Source: W0P28-013 sp964570565 | Lineage (GTDB): Bacteria; Bacteroidota; Bacteroidia; Bacteroidales; Paludibacteraceae | DNA length: 64,000 bases | Assembly (NCBI GenBank): GCA_964570565.1 | Contig: CAZMYT010000005.1 | Location: forward strand, 1-64,000 | Direction of reading: 5' to 3' | Shown here: positions 1-8,747 of the stretch, one piece after another | Layout: each line of letters starts with the position of its first letter | How positions within the stretch are numbered: the stretch's first letter is position 1 | Position numbers and translations under genes: made by a program | Notes under the pieces: generated by a model | What the model saw: the letters and a program-made list of their open reading frames with translations, nothing else | The model's database searches: none | What the model was told of the DNA's origin: nothing

Positions 1-59
1 ATCGAACCGGGGACACAAGGATTTTCAGTCCTTTGCTCTACCAACTGAGCTATGGTACC
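1..59 (-). tRNA. tRNA-Phe (GAA), 3' end cut off by the window edge
   Basis: On the minus strand the 5' acceptor half GGTACCA is followed by TA, the D arm GCTCAGTTGGTAGAGC, and an anticodon arm with loop CTGAAAA giving anticodon GAA (Phe). The variable region and the start of the T arm (GGTTCGA) follow, and then the window ends, so the 3' acceptor strand and CCA are outside. A canonical Bacteroidota promoter lies just upstream at 78-108. Confidence 0.95.
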
Positions 60-77
60 AGCAGTGTTTTGCGAGTG

Positions 78-108
78 CAAAGGTAATATTTATTTGCATT
101 CCTGCAAA
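78..108 (-). promoter_or_regulatory. Promoter of tRNA-Phe
   Basis: Minus-strand -7 box TACCTTTG (78-85) and -33 box TTTG (105-108), 19 bases apart. This matches the Bacteroidota primary sigma consensus. Transcription would start about 10 bases before the tRNA 5' end. Confidence 0.8.
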
Positions 109-160
109 ACAATTTGCTAATTTTATTCTTAAAAAAATATAACTCTCAGATTTTAAACTC

Positions 161-1111
161 TTAATCAATCACAATTTTTTCTGTTTGATTACCTAATTGA
201 AGGAGATAACAGCCTTTTTGTAGCATGATAGCGTGGTTTCCTGCCGCTAGAATTTCGTTTCGAAGGCAGCGACCAGCCATATCATACAGTTTTGTGGTGG
301 TGTTTGGTTGGGCTACTTCAAAGTGAACGCTTCCATTTTCTACGTAAATTTTGCTATCGTTCGCGGAATAATTAGGAACACTGTTGGCACATACACCAGT
401 CATAACGGCATCTTCCCAAGTAGTACCAACACGAATGCCGTCTACTACCAACCAAATATCTGCGCTATAACCGCGTAATACGATGTTGGCTGGGTTGATG
501 TCGATAGATGCAGCATCTGTCAGTGGTCCAATAAATGGTTCTGCAGGTTCTGTTTCTGAAAATGCATCAAGTAAATAAAGCGATACTGCATCGTTATTAG
601 AATCTTCATTGATAGTGTATTTAAGCACTACTAAATATGTTTTTGAGGTGTCTAAAACCTTATTCCCATATATTTTATTCCCATTTTGAGCAAAGGTCAA
701 ACCCAATTTGTCGTCCGTATTCATAAATATACGTGCGTTGAAATTATAGGTTTGATTATCAATTTTATTGTCGCGTAAACAGAAAAAATAACCTTCTTTG
801 TAAGTCATGGTTGGCTGGAACATGAATGCCACATACAAATTCCCCTCGGTTACTTGATCAAATGATTTATGTAGTTGATTACTTTCTGCGATGTCTATGA
901 CGGCTGCATTTCCAATCCCACAGCCCGCATAACCTTCAAAATAGAGTCCATTGGTTACGCTAATAGCGGAGGCTGCTCCCCATTGTGTAAACCAACTATG
1001 ATCTGTTAAAACTTCGCCTTGTGCGTAATCAAAATCTTCTGTTAAAAGTGTAGCTGCTGGTGCAGTGAGTGTTGTGAGTAGGGCGGCAATAACCAGCCAT
1101 TGTTTTTTCAT
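161..1111 (-). CDS. Secreted protein with type IX secretion C-terminal sorting domain
   Basis: The product is about 316 residues. The start MKKQWLVIAALLTTLTAPA gives a clean signal peptide. The reading frame stays open upstream to 1195, but those codons overlap the promoter box at 1185-1192, so 1111 is preferred. The body has no family I can name: it has the look of a beta-sandwich/LamG-like domain (LTEDFDYAQGEVL, then DGIRVGTTWEDA). The last ~75 residues (KLYDMAGRCLRNE, then GCYLLQLG and TEKIVID) match the Por-secretion (T9SS type A) sorting domain, so export across the outer membrane is predicted. The gene stands alone between tRNA-Phe and divergent fabD. Function beyond secretion is unknown. 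Confidence 0.75.
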   Translation of the reverse strand: MKKQWLVIAALLTTLTAPAATLLTEDFDYAQGEVLTDHSWFTQWGAASAISVTNGLYFEGYAGCGIGNAAVIDIAESNQLHKSFDQVTEGNLYVAFMFQPTMTYKEGYFFCLRDNKIDNQTYNFNARIFMNTDDKLGLTFAQNGNKIYGNKVLDTSKTYLVVLKYTINEDSNNDAVSLYLLDAFSETEPAEPFIGPLTDAASIDINPANIVLRGYSADIWLVVDGIRVGTTWEDAVMTGVCANSVPNYSANDSKIYVENGSVHFEVAQPNTTTKLYDMAGRCLRNEILAAGNHAIMLQKGCYLLQLGNQTEKIVID

Positions 1112-1184
1112 ACTTAATTTGATAAAATTTGTATATTTTTCTTGTAATTTGATGTGCGTTAGAGTCCTTTTTCGAGTTGTGTTG

Positions 1185-1192
1185 CAAAGGTA
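1185..1192 (-). promoter_or_regulatory. -7 box for the T9SS-secreted protein gene
   Basis: TACCTTTG on the minus strand, about 75 bases before the ATG at 1111. No clear -33 TTTG. It argues against a start at 1195. Confidence 0.55.
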
Positions 1193-1250
1193 CAACTTTT
1201 AGTTTTAATAAAAAATAGAATCGTCTATTCATATAATCCCATTTTTTTAG

Positions 1251-1258
1251 TATTTTTG
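1251..1258 (+). promoter_or_regulatory. -7 box for fabD
   Basis: TATTTTTG about 57 bases before the fabD ATG at 1315; the -33 element is not obvious. Confidence 0.5.
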
Positions 1259-1314
1259 CAAGTTAACTATAGTATGTTACTTGTTTAACCAAAACTAAAA
1301 ACAACTTATTGAAA

Positions 1315-2184
1315 ATGAAAGCTTATGTATTTCCGGGCCAAGGTGCCCAATTTGTAGGAATGGGAAAAGATTTGTACGAATCTTCTGCCTTGGCCAAAGA
1401 ACTGTTTGAAAAGGCCAATGATATTCTTGGTTTTCGTATTACCGATTTGATGTTCGCAGGCGAAGCTGAGGATTTGAAACAAACTAATGTTACTCAACCC
1501 GCTGTATTTTTACATTCGGTGATTTCAGCTTTAGTGTTAGGTGCTGATTTTAAACCTGACATGGTGGCAGGTCATTCTTTGGGCGAATTTTCTGCTTTAG
1601 TTGCTGCCAAAGCATTATCGTTTGAGGATGGTTTGAAATTAGTTTCAGCACGTGCACAAGCTATGCAAAAAGCGTGTGAAATGCAACCAGGAACTATGGC
1701 TGCCGTACTTGGCTTGTCGGATGAAAAAGTAGAAGAAGTTCTAAAAACTGTTTCTGGTGTGGTGGTTGCTGCTAATTACAATTGCCCAGGTCAATTAGTT
1801 ATTTCTGGGGCTGTAGCGGCTGTAGATGCTGCATGCGAAAAAATGAAAGAAGCAGGTGCAAAACGTGCTTTGCGTTTACCTGTGGGCGGTGCATTTCACT
1901 CACCATTAATGGAGCCAGCTCGTGTAGAATTGGAAGCTGCTATTCGCGCCACTACTTTCCACAAACCAATTTGTCCAGTATACCAAAATGTAGATGCAAA
2001 ACCTCATACAGAAGCGGAAGAAATTAAAGCCAATTCGATAGCACAATTAACGGGTGCTGTACGTTGGACACAAAGTGTGGAACGTATGATTGCTGATGGA
2101 GCGGACTATTTCAAAGAACTAGGTCCTGGTAATGTATTACAAGGCTTGGTAAAAAAAATAAATGCAGAAGTAACGGCTGAATAA
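1315..2184 (+). CDS. fabD: Malonyl-CoA:ACP transacylase FabD
   Basis: Transfers malonyl from CoA to acyl carrier protein for fatty-acid elongation in the cytoplasm. The 289-residue product has the family length. FPGQGAQ is at residues 6-12, the nucleophile Ser88 is in GHSLGEF, and the catalytic His195 is in GGAFHSPL. A TTG two codons upstream (1309) is also in frame, but the ATG at 1315 aligns with the usual MKAYVFPGQG start. The gene is single, divergent from the secreted-protein gene and followed by a long perfect inverted repeat (2208-2251). Confidence 0.95.
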   Translation: MKAYVFPGQGAQFVGMGKDLYESSALAKELFEKANDILGFRITDLMFAGEAEDLKQTNVTQPAVFLHSVISALVLGADFKPDMVAGHSLGEFSALVAAKALSFEDGLKLVSARAQAMQKACEMQPGTMAAVLGLSDEKVEEVLKTVSGVVVAANYNCPGQLVISGAVAAVDAACEKMKEAGAKRALRLPVGGAFHSPLMEPARVELEAAIRATTFHKPICPVYQNVDAKPHTEAEEIKANSIAQLTGAVRWTQSVERMIADGADYFKELGPGNVLQGLVKKINAEVTAE

Positions 2185-2207
2185 TTGGTCGTTCGATCCC
2201 TATATAT

Positions 2208-2251
2208 TATTATCTACAAATTGAGTATTTACGCTCAATTTGTAGATAATA
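2208..2251. repeat. 18-bp perfect inverted repeat between fabD and the flavodiiron gene
   Basis: Arms 2208-2225 and 2234-2251 are exact reverse complements with an 8-base spacer (TATTTACG). No T run follows on the plus strand, so it is not a textbook intrinsic terminator. It may be a fabD transcript-end hairpin or an operator for the downstream gene. Confidence 0.8.
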
Positions 2252-2309
2252 GTGAAAAATCAAGCTTCTTAGAGCGTATATTACTCATTAGTTTTTAGTA
2301 TCTTATCTT

Positions 2310-3476
2310 ATGAAACTTGCAGAAAATTTATACTACGTTGGTGTAAACGACCGTCATAAAACGTTGTTTGAGAATATGTTACCACTACCTCATGGCGTGT
2401 CGTACAATTCTTATTTGTTGGTCGATGATAAAGTGGCTTTAATTGACACGGTTGAGGCTCCTTTTGCAGAACAACAGTTGGAAACGATTCAACGTATTTT
2501 GAATGGACGTTTGGTCGATTACCTCATAGTGAACCACATGGAGCCTGATCATTCATCGGGTATTCAGGCTTTACGTATGTTGTATCCTCAGGTTCAAATT
2601 GTTGGCAATGCAAAAACACTGTCGATGTTGCAAGGTTTCTATGGCATTGCTGATGGATTATACGAGGTAAAAGAGGGCAGTGAACTTGTTCTTGGCAAGC
2701 GTACATTACGATTCTACATGACCCCAATGGTACATTGGCCAGAAGTGATGATGGCTTATGATGTCGACAATCATATTTTATTTTCGGCAGATGCTTTTGG
2801 GTGTTTTGGTACGTTAGACGCAGGTATTCTCGATACACAACTAAACCTTGATATGTATTGGAACGAAATGTACCGTTATTATGCCAATATTGTTGGTAAA
2901 TATGGTAGTCCAGTACAAACGGCTTTGAAAAAGATTTGTGCGTTACAGTTGGATATGATTTGCTCTACGCATGGTCCTGTGTGGACTGAACACTTATCAG
3001 AAGCACTATCTTTATACGATCGTATGAGCCGTTATGAAGGCGAAGAGGGCGTTGTAGTAGTGTATGGCTCCATGTATGGGCATACCGAACAGATGGCGCA
3101 AGCTGTGGCGCGTGGTGCTGGCGAAGTTTCTAAAAATGTTCTATTATACGATATTTCGAAAACGGATTCTTCTGTTATTGTTGGCGATATTTTCCGTTAC
3201 AAAGGCTTGATTTTAGGATCACCTACCTATTGTAATGACCTTTTTCCTCCGATAAAATCATTAGTTGACAAACTCGAACTACGCGGTTTAAAACATCGTG
3301 TGTTTGGTGCCTTTGGATCTTATACGTGGGCAGGTGCGGCTGTTAAAGAATTTGTCGCTTTTGCTGAACGCCTGAAATGGGAAACACCACCAACAGTAGA
3401 AATAAAACAAGCTATGACATCTGATCAAAGTGAAGCTTTAGTGCAATTAGGACGTACTATCGCTAGTCAATTATAA
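2310..3476 (+). CDS. Flavodiiron protein (A-type flavoprotein, O2/NO reductase)
   Basis: Reduces O2 to water, or NO to N2O, in the cytoplasm of anaerobes, usually fed by rubredoxin. Residues 1-240 are a metallo-beta-lactamase-like domain with the diiron ligands H76-x-E78-x-D80-H81 (HMEPDHS), H142, D161 and H221 (STHGPVW). Residues ~248-388 are a flavodoxin domain with the FMN loop GSMYGHTE. The 388-residue length and lack of a C-terminal rubredoxin match the FprA class. It lies 125 bases after fabD behind a long palindrome and 50 bases before alr. The substrate preference (O2 or NO) cannot be read from sequence. It fits the ferredoxin-based anaerobic metabolism seen elsewhere in the window. 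Confidence 0.93.
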   Translation: MKLAENLYYVGVNDRHKTLFENMLPLPHGVSYNSYLLVDDKVALIDTVEAPFAEQQLETIQRILNGRLVDYLIVNHMEPDHSSGIQALRMLYPQVQIVGNAKTLSMLQGFYGIADGLYEVKEGSELVLGKRTLRFYMTPMVHWPEVMMAYDVDNHILFSADAFGCFGTLDAGILDTQLNLDMYWNEMYRYYANIVGKYGSPVQTALKKICALQLDMICSTHGPVWTEHLSEALSLYDRMSRYEGEEGVVVVYGSMYGHTEQMAQAVARGAGEVSKNVLLYDISKTDSSVIVGDIFRYKGLILGSPTYCNDLFPPIKSLVDKLELRGLKHRVFGAFGSYTWAGAAVKEFVAFAERLKWETPPTVEIKQAMTSDQSEALVQLGRTIASQL

Positions 3477-3526
3477 TGTAGAATTCTACTATTTTATAAG
3501 TCAGTTTTAAACTGAAAACAAGCAGC

Positions 3527-5068
3527 ATGAACAATCAAATTAAAACACCACGTTACGAAGTTGAAGCCGGCATCAATGGTTGTTTACTCATTCGTGATAC
3601 ACACAACTCCGATTTAACATCCCTTACTAAACACGCTTTAAGCTTTTTAGAACAGCAGTCGGCCAATCAAAATTTGAAACGAACATTGATTGTGTCAGAT
3701 ATTGATGGCAATGAAGTGGTGTGCGAGATGTTTTATGCTAATATTCGCCAAGTTATTAAAAATAATTTAGTGAATAGGGTTATTTTTATAGGTAGTGAAC
3801 TATATTCGCAATCAAAACTATTTGATATTCAAGATAAAGCGTTTTTTAGAACTACACGTGATTTTTTAGCGTCTGAAGAATTATCAACCTTTCATAATGA
3901 GGCTATTTTACTCAAAATATCGCCTAAATTTCACCCAAGACGCATTCAGTCCCACCTTCAACAATTAGCTCACGATACGGTGCTTGAAATCAACTTCGAT
4001 GCGATGTTTCATAATATCGACTATTTTCGTTCGAAGTTAAATCCTACTACCAAATTGATGTGCATGGTTAAAGCATCTGCTTATGGTAGTGGTTCGGTGG
4101 AAGTGGCACAAGCTATGCAGCATTATGGCGTCAACTATTTAGGTGTTGCTTTTGTAAATGAGGGCGTGGAATTGCGTCAAGCTGGCATTCAGTTGCCAAT
4201 TATTGTGCTCGATCCTATGGATTCTGCCTTACATCACTTATTTCGATATCATTTGGAGCCAGAAATTTGTTCGTTCCATTTCTTACACATTATGATCAAG
4301 GAAGCGCAGCGACATGGTTTAGTCGATTATCCTATTCATATAAAATTTGATACTGGCATGCATCGTGCTGGCTTTGAAGCAGAAGATATTCCTCAGTTGT
4401 TAGCTATCTTAAATAATCAACAAGCTGTGCGTGTGGTTTCTGCTTTCTCACATTTAGCTGCTGCCGATGAACCTAATCCTGAAATGGATGCATTTACGAT
4501 GCAACAAATCACATTGTTTAAACAAAATGCTGATTTACTACAAGTTGGCTTGGGTTATTCGTTCTTAAAGCACATTTTGAATACCGCTGGCATTGAACGT
4601 TTTTCCGACTATCAATTTGATATGGTGCGTTTAGGTATTGGCTTATGGGGCGTCAATTGTGTAAATGAGCAAAAATTGCGTAATGTATGTTCGCTCAGTA
4701 CTCGCATTATGCAATTAAAAACCGTAAAAGCTGGTGATACCGTTGGTTATAATCGACGAGGAAAAATAACTCATGAAACAGAAATTGCTCTTTTACCCTT
4801 GGGTTATGCCGACGGCATAGATCGTCGTTTGGGCAATGGCGTGGGTTCTGTTTTTTACAACGGAACACGCGTGCCTATTGTTGGCAATATTTGCATGGAT
4901 TTATTGATGATTGATGTTACTGGTCTAAATGCTGAAGTAGGCGATGAAGTGGTGGTGTTCAACGATGAACAACGCCTATCAGATATGGCCTCTTTGTTGG
5001 GTACTATTCCTTACGAAGTATTAACGTCTATTTCACCACGTGTGCGCCGTGTCTATTTTCGCGAATAA
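3527..5068 (+). CDS. alr: Alanine racemase with N-terminal MurF C-terminal domain only
   Basis: Interconverts L- and D-alanine for peptidoglycan. Residues ~147-513 are a complete Alr: PLP lysine K182 in VKASAYGSG, catalytic Tyr408 in VGYNRRG, then PLGYADGIDRR and GNICMDL. Bacteroidota usually fuse full-length MurF to Alr (~820 residues). Here residues 1-~146 match only MurF's third domain (GINGCLLIRDTHNSDLTSL, then KRTLIVSDI and STFHNEAILLK). The ATP-binding and central domains are absent, and the preceding 50 bases and the intact upstream gene hold no remnant. The start MNNQIKTPRYEV sits at the domain boundary. A separate murF must exist elsewhere, or the cell relies on another ligase. YigZ follows 8 bases downstream. 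Confidence 0.9.
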   Translation: MNNQIKTPRYEVEAGINGCLLIRDTHNSDLTSLTKHALSFLEQQSANQNLKRTLIVSDIDGNEVVCEMFYANIRQVIKNNLVNRVIFIGSELYSQSKLFDIQDKAFFRTTRDFLASEELSTFHNEAILLKISPKFHPRRIQSHLQQLAHDTVLEINFDAMFHNIDYFRSKLNPTTKLMCMVKASAYGSGSVEVAQAMQHYGVNYLGVAFVNEGVELRQAGIQLPIIVLDPMDSALHHLFRYHLEPEICSFHFLHIMIKEAQRHGLVDYPIHIKFDTGMHRAGFEAEDIPQLLAILNNQQAVRVVSAFSHLAAADEPNPEMDAFTMQQITLFKQNADLLQVGLGYSFLKHILNTAGIERFSDYQFDMVRLGIGLWGVNCVNEQKLRNVCSLSTRIMQLKTVKAGDTVGYNRRGKITHETEIALLPLGYADGIDRRLGNGVGSVFYNGTRVPIVGNICMDLLMIDVTGLNAEVGDEVVVFNDEQRLSDMASLLGTIPYEVLTSISPRVRRVYFRE

Positions 5069-5076
5069 TCATTTTT

Positions 5077-5676
5077 GTGGATACGTATAAAACCATAGCA
5101 TCACCTGCCGAAGGGCTTTATAAAGAACAAGGAAGTAAATTCTTGTCATTTGCTTATCCTGTTTCTTCTGTTGATGAGGTTAAAATTCTGGTGGAGGCCA
5201 AGCGCAAAGAGTTTCACGATGCTCGTCACGTGTGTTACGCCTATATGTTGGGATCAGCTCGTACCGAGTTTCGTTCCAACGACGATGGCGAACCATCAGG
5301 TACTGCTGGTCGTCCCATTCTGGGACAAATAAATTCAAATAAACTTACTGATATTCTGATTATTGTAGTGCGTTATTTTGGTGGTGTACTATTAGGTACT
5401 AGCGGTTTAATAACGGCGTATAAAGCTGCTGCAGCCGAGGCTATTGCTGCATCCGATATTATCGATTGTATCATAGAAAGTACTTATACGGTCACTTTCG
5501 GTTACGAACAAATGAATACCGTAATGCGTATTATTAAAGATCACCAATTGACGGTTGTATCTCAAGAACAAGCATTGGCTTGTAAGCTCACGTTTTGTGT
5601 GCGTCAGTCACTTGAGTCGTTGGTTTGTGACCGTTTTTCAAAACTCGATTTTGTAACAATCGAAAAAATAGGGTAA
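5077..5676 (+). CDS. yigZ: YigZ/IMPACT family protein
   Basis: A 199-residue protein of the UPF0029/IMPACT family; its biochemical role is uncertain (proposed translation or proteolysis-related regulation). Family motifs seen: KFLSFAYPV near residue 21, DARHVCYAY, the conserved DDGEPSGTAGRPIL, and VVRYFGGVLLGTSGLITAY. The C-terminal ~60 residues form the small DUF1949-like domain. The start is GTG at 5077, 8 bases after the alr stop; there is no better ATG, so co-transcription with alr is likely. The gene ends in a strong bidirectional terminator shared with the convergent ABC-F gene. Confidence 0.88.
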   Translation: MDTYKTIASPAEGLYKEQGSKFLSFAYPVSSVDEVKILVEAKRKEFHDARHVCYAYMLGSARTEFRSNDDGEPSGTAGRPILGQINSNKLTDILIIVVRYFGGVLLGTSGLITAYKAAAAEAIAASDIIDCIIESTYTVTFGYEQMNTVMRIIKDHQLTVVSQEQALACKLTFCVRQSLESLVCDRFSKLDFVTIEKIG

Positions 5677-5697
5677 CAGTGACTCAATCATTCAATA

Positions 5698-5734
5698 AAA
5701 AACTCCTTTAAGACAACATCTTAAAGGAGTTTTT
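5698..5734. terminator. Bidirectional terminator between yigZ and the ABC-F gene
   Basis: Arms 5698-5713 and 5719-5734 pair perfectly over 16 bp around a 5-base loop, with A and T runs at the ends, so it can work on both strands. Confidence 0.9.
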
Positions 5735-5754
5735 GGTTTATGAGATAGTACCTA

Positions 5755-7371
5755 TTATTTATACATTTTATCGCGTAAAGCGTGAATTTCTTCAGAAGTT
5801 AAATATTCGTCGTAATCCATGTATTTGTCAATGATACCATTCGGTGTCAATTCTATAATACGGTTGCAAATGGTGGACACAAATTCACGGTCGTGCGAAG
5901 AGAGTAAAATATTTCCTTTAAAGTTGATCAATGTATTGTTGAATGCCTGAATAGATTCCAAATCCAAGTGGTTCACCGGTGAATCCAAAATCATAACATT
6001 GGCATTTTTCAACATCATACGAGAAATCATACAACGCATTTTTTCGCCACCCGAAAGTACATTGGCACGTTTATAAATTTCTTCGCCAGAGAATAACATT
6101 TTACCTAAATAGCCTCTAATATACGCTTCTGTTGTATCGCTTGAAAATTGACCTAACCAGTCTACCAATGTCAATTCATTATTGAAAAACTCAGAATTAT
6201 CAAGTGGAAGATAAGCCGTCGTGATAGTCACACCCCAGTTAAATTTCCCAAAGAATTTGGAATCGTGGCAGTTAAGAATTTCAAAGAACGCTGTCATAGC
6301 ACGTGGATCGCGTGAAACGAAAGCAATTTTATCATTTTTTTCTACATTGAAACTTACATTTTTGAATAAAACAGTGCCATCTTCGGCCACTTTTTCAAGT
6401 CCATTGATTTCAAGAACCATATTTCCTGGATCACGATCAGGTGTGAAAATAATACCTGGATATTTACGGGTTGAGGGCTGAATTTCTTCTACGTTCAACT
6501 TTTCAAGCATCTTACGGCGGCTCGTAGCTTGTTTACTTTTGGCCACGTTTGCTGAAAAACGGCGAATAAATTCTTCCAATTCTTTACGCTTTTCATCAGC
6601 CTTTTTATTTTGGTTTTGTTGCTGGCGTAGAGCTAATTGGCTCGATTCATACCAGAATGTATAGTTACCAGCAAACAAGGTAATTTTGCCATAGTCAATA
6701 TCTACCGTGTGCGTTGATATAGCATCTAAGAAATGGCGGTCGTGGCTCACTACTAACACGGTATTTTCGTAATTAGCTAAGTAGTTTTCTAGCCAAATTA
6801 CAGCTTCTACGTCCAAGTCATTGGTAGGTTCATCCAATAATAAGTTATCAGGATTACCATAAAGAGCGCGTGCTAACAATACACGTACTTTTTGTTTACC
6901 GCTGATTTCGCTCATCAATTGATAATGTATATCTTCTTTTATGCCAAGTCCGCTCAGGAGCTGAGCCGCGTTACTTTCAGCATTCCAACCGTCCATTTCA
7001 GCAAATTTTTCTTCGAGCGCTGCTGCGCGTAAACCATCGGCTTCGGTAAAATCTTCTTTGGCGTAAATGGCATCCTTTTCTTCCTTTACCTTCCAGAATT
7101 GATCATTACCCATCATCACTGTATCAATAACGGTGAAGGCATCAAATTCAAAGTGGTCTTGTTTAAGAACTGAAAGGCGTTCACCACTTCCAAATGTAAT
7201 TTGTCCGCGTGTGGCATCTAAATCGCCACTAATCATACGAATAAATGTGGATTTACCAGCGCCATTGGCACCAATAATACCATAACAATTGCCGGGAGTA
7301 AATTTAAGATTGACATCGGAAAAGAGTACGCGTTTGCCGAATTGAATCGCTAAATTGGAAACTGTAATCAT
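5755..7371 (-). CDS. ABC-F ATPase, YbiT-like, with a degenerate second ATP site
   Basis: Soluble ABC-F protein with two ATPase domains, expected to act on the ribosome; no membrane segments. Domain 1: Walker A GANGAGKST (34-42), signature ISGKQKVR (156-163), Walker B LLLDEPTNDLD (~177-187), H-switch SHDRHF. The ribosome-contacting linker follows (~235-300, KRKELEEFIRRFSANVAKSKQATSRR). Domain 2 has signature LSGGEKMR (439-446), but its Walker A position reads FVSRDPRAMTA (351-361), without GKS/T, and its Walker B is MILDSPVNHLD (Ser where the catalytic Glu belongs). Length (538) and overall sequence resemble YbiT. As I recall, Bacteroidota homologues share this degenerate half. Single gene with its own promoter. 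Confidence 0.88.
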   Translation of the reverse strand: MITVSNLAIQFGKRVLFSDVNLKFTPGNCYGIIGANGAGKSTFIRMISGDLDATRGQITFGSGERLSVLKQDHFEFDAFTVIDTVMMGNDQFWKVKEEKDAIYAKEDFTEADGLRAAALEEKFAEMDGWNAESNAAQLLSGLGIKEDIHYQLMSEISGKQKVRVLLARALYGNPDNLLLDEPTNDLDVEAVIWLENYLANYENTVLVVSHDRHFLDAISTHTVDIDYGKITLFAGNYTFWYESSQLALRQQQNQNKKADEKRKELEEFIRRFSANVAKSKQATSRRKMLEKLNVEEIQPSTRKYPGIIFTPDRDPGNMVLEINGLEKVAEDGTVLFKNVSFNVEKNDKIAFVSRDPRAMTAFFEILNCHDSKFFGKFNWGVTITTAYLPLDNSEFFNNELTLVDWLGQFSSDTTEAYIRGYLGKMLFSGEEIYKRANVLSGGEKMRCMISRMMLKNANVMILDSPVNHLDLESIQAFNNTLINFKGNILLSSHDREFVSTICNRIIELTPNGIIDKYMDYDEYLTSEEIHALRDKMYK

Positions 7372-7463
7372 GCTGAGATATATTGAATTATTTGTTAATT
7401 AACTGTTTACTAAATCAATAGATTTATAATAAGTGGAGTAGTTAGGTCCATTTTTAAGGTTTG

Positions 7464-7495
7464 CAAAGGTACTCATTTATTATGGTCTTTCCAAA
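7464..7495 (-). promoter_or_regulatory. Promoter of the ABC-F gene
   Basis: Minus-strand TACCTTTG (7464-7471) with TTTG 20 bases upstream (7492-7495). The leader is about 85 bases. It is divergent from and adjacent to the nif3 promoter. Confidence 0.7.
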
Positions 7496-7514
7496 TTACA
7501 GGACATTTCTGAAT

Positions 7515-7544
7515 TTTGTGTCTGACAATCTTTTTGTATCTTTG
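7515..7544 (+). promoter_or_regulatory. Promoter of the Nif3-family gene
   Basis: TTTG (7515-7518), 18 bases, TATCTTTG (7537-7544), about 46 bases before the ATG at 7591. Confidence 0.7.
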
Positions 7545-7590
7545 TCCGCATACAATTTTCTAAATGCTTTATTTTTATAAATAAGTAACT

Positions 7591-8685
7591 ATGAACGTAC
7601 AAACTATCGTCAATCAGCTTGAGTCCTTTGCTCCATTGGCATTTCAGGAAGATTTTGACAATTGTGGATTATTAATTGGCAATCGCAACCAAACGGTGGA
7701 GGGCATCCTCATCTGTTTAGATGTTACTGAAGCGGTTGTAGATGAGGCTATTACTACCAAACACAATATGATTGTGTGTCATCATCCACTTATTTTCAAA
7801 GGATTAAAATCGTTGACTGGGCGTAACGAAGTAGAACGTTGTGTGATGAAAGCAATTAAACACGATATTGCCATTTATGCTGCACATACGAGCCTCGATA
7901 GCGCTCCTGATGGTGTTAGTGTTCGTATGGCTCAAAAGCTTGGTTTAGAGCATGTTCAAGTTTTAGTTCCAAAATCAGGTATGTTGCTTAAATTGGTAAC
8001 CTTTGTTCCAACTGCGCATCTTGAAACAGTACGCGAGGCTTTGTTTGAAGCAGGTGCAGGACGGATTGGTCAATATGACGCATGTAGTTTTTCACATAGC
8101 GGAGAAGGTACATTTCGTCCAGGAACTGAAACAAACCCTTTTGTCGGAGTTATTGGAGAAGTGCATCATGAGCCAGAACTTCGTTTAGAGGTCATTCTAC
8201 CAAAACACAAACAAAGTGCGGTTGTTACCGCCTTGTTGCAAGCCCATCCGTATGAAGAACCTGCTTTTGATTTAATACCTTTAGCTAACGAGTGGTCGCA
8301 AGTTGGTTTGGGTGTGGTAGGTGACTTTCCAAATAGTTATGCCGAAATTGACTTTTTAAAACAGGTAAAACAAACATTTCAATCGGATGTCATAAAACAT
8401 TCACCAGTGTTAGGGCGCGATATTCGTCGTGTAGCTTTATGTGGTGGTAGTGGTGCCGATTTTATTATGCATGCGAAAGCCGCTGGTGCTGATGCTTTTG
8501 TCACCGCTGACGTGACTTATCATCGCTTTTTTGAAGCCGAAAATAACCTGCTTATTTTGGATATCGGACATTTTGAATCAGAACAGTATACAAAAGAGAT
8601 ATTTTTTGAACAACTTATCGAAAAATTTCCTAACTTTGCCATCCGTTTATCAACTTCGGAGCAAAAGCGTGTGCTTTCTTTTTAA
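7591..8685 (+). CDS. Nif3-like dinuclear metal centre protein (GTP cyclohydrolase 1 type 2 family)
   Basis: A 364-residue cytoplasmic protein of the Nif3/YbgI family (hexameric toroid with a dinuclear metal site); its physiological role is unsettled. Metal-binding motifs: VCHHPLIFKGLKSL (H63/H64 region), the AHTSLDSAPDGV loop, and near the C-terminus VTADVTYHRFFEAE and DIGHFESEQY. The long form includes the central PII-like insertion (residues ~130-235, YEEPAFDLIPL). The zinc-ribbon coiled-coil gene follows 62 bases later on the same strand. This pairing is common in Bacteroidota and suggests a two-gene operon ending at the terminator near 9555. Confidence 0.92.
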   Translation: MNVQTIVNQLESFAPLAFQEDFDNCGLLIGNRNQTVEGILICLDVTEAVVDEAITTKHNMIVCHHPLIFKGLKSLTGRNEVERCVMKAIKHDIAIYAAHTSLDSAPDGVSVRMAQKLGLEHVQVLVPKSGMLLKLVTFVPTAHLETVREALFEAGAGRIGQYDACSFSHSGEGTFRPGTETNPFVGVIGEVHHEPELRLEVILPKHKQSAVVTALLQAHPYEEPAFDLIPLANEWSQVGLGVVGDFPNSYAEIDFLKQVKQTFQSDVIKHSPVLGRDIRRVALCGGSGADFIMHAKAAGADAFVTADVTYHRFFEAENNLLILDIGHFESEQYTKEIFFEQLIEKFPNFAIRLSTSEQKRVLSF

Positions 8686-8747
8686 AACTAATTAAGTAGT
8701 TGGTAATCAATTTATCTAGCAAATCAATAATTCAATTATTCAATATT

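Noticed and set aside
1112..1195. Upstream extension of the T9SS protein gene start
   Set aside because: It would overlap the TACCTTTG promoter box and put 28 non-signal residues before a perfect signal peptide.
3477..3526. Possible frameshifted remains of the MurF catalytic domains
   Set aside because: Only 50 bases separate alr from the intact flavodiiron gene; the spacer contains a short GTAGAATTCTAC palindrome and no MurF-like codons.
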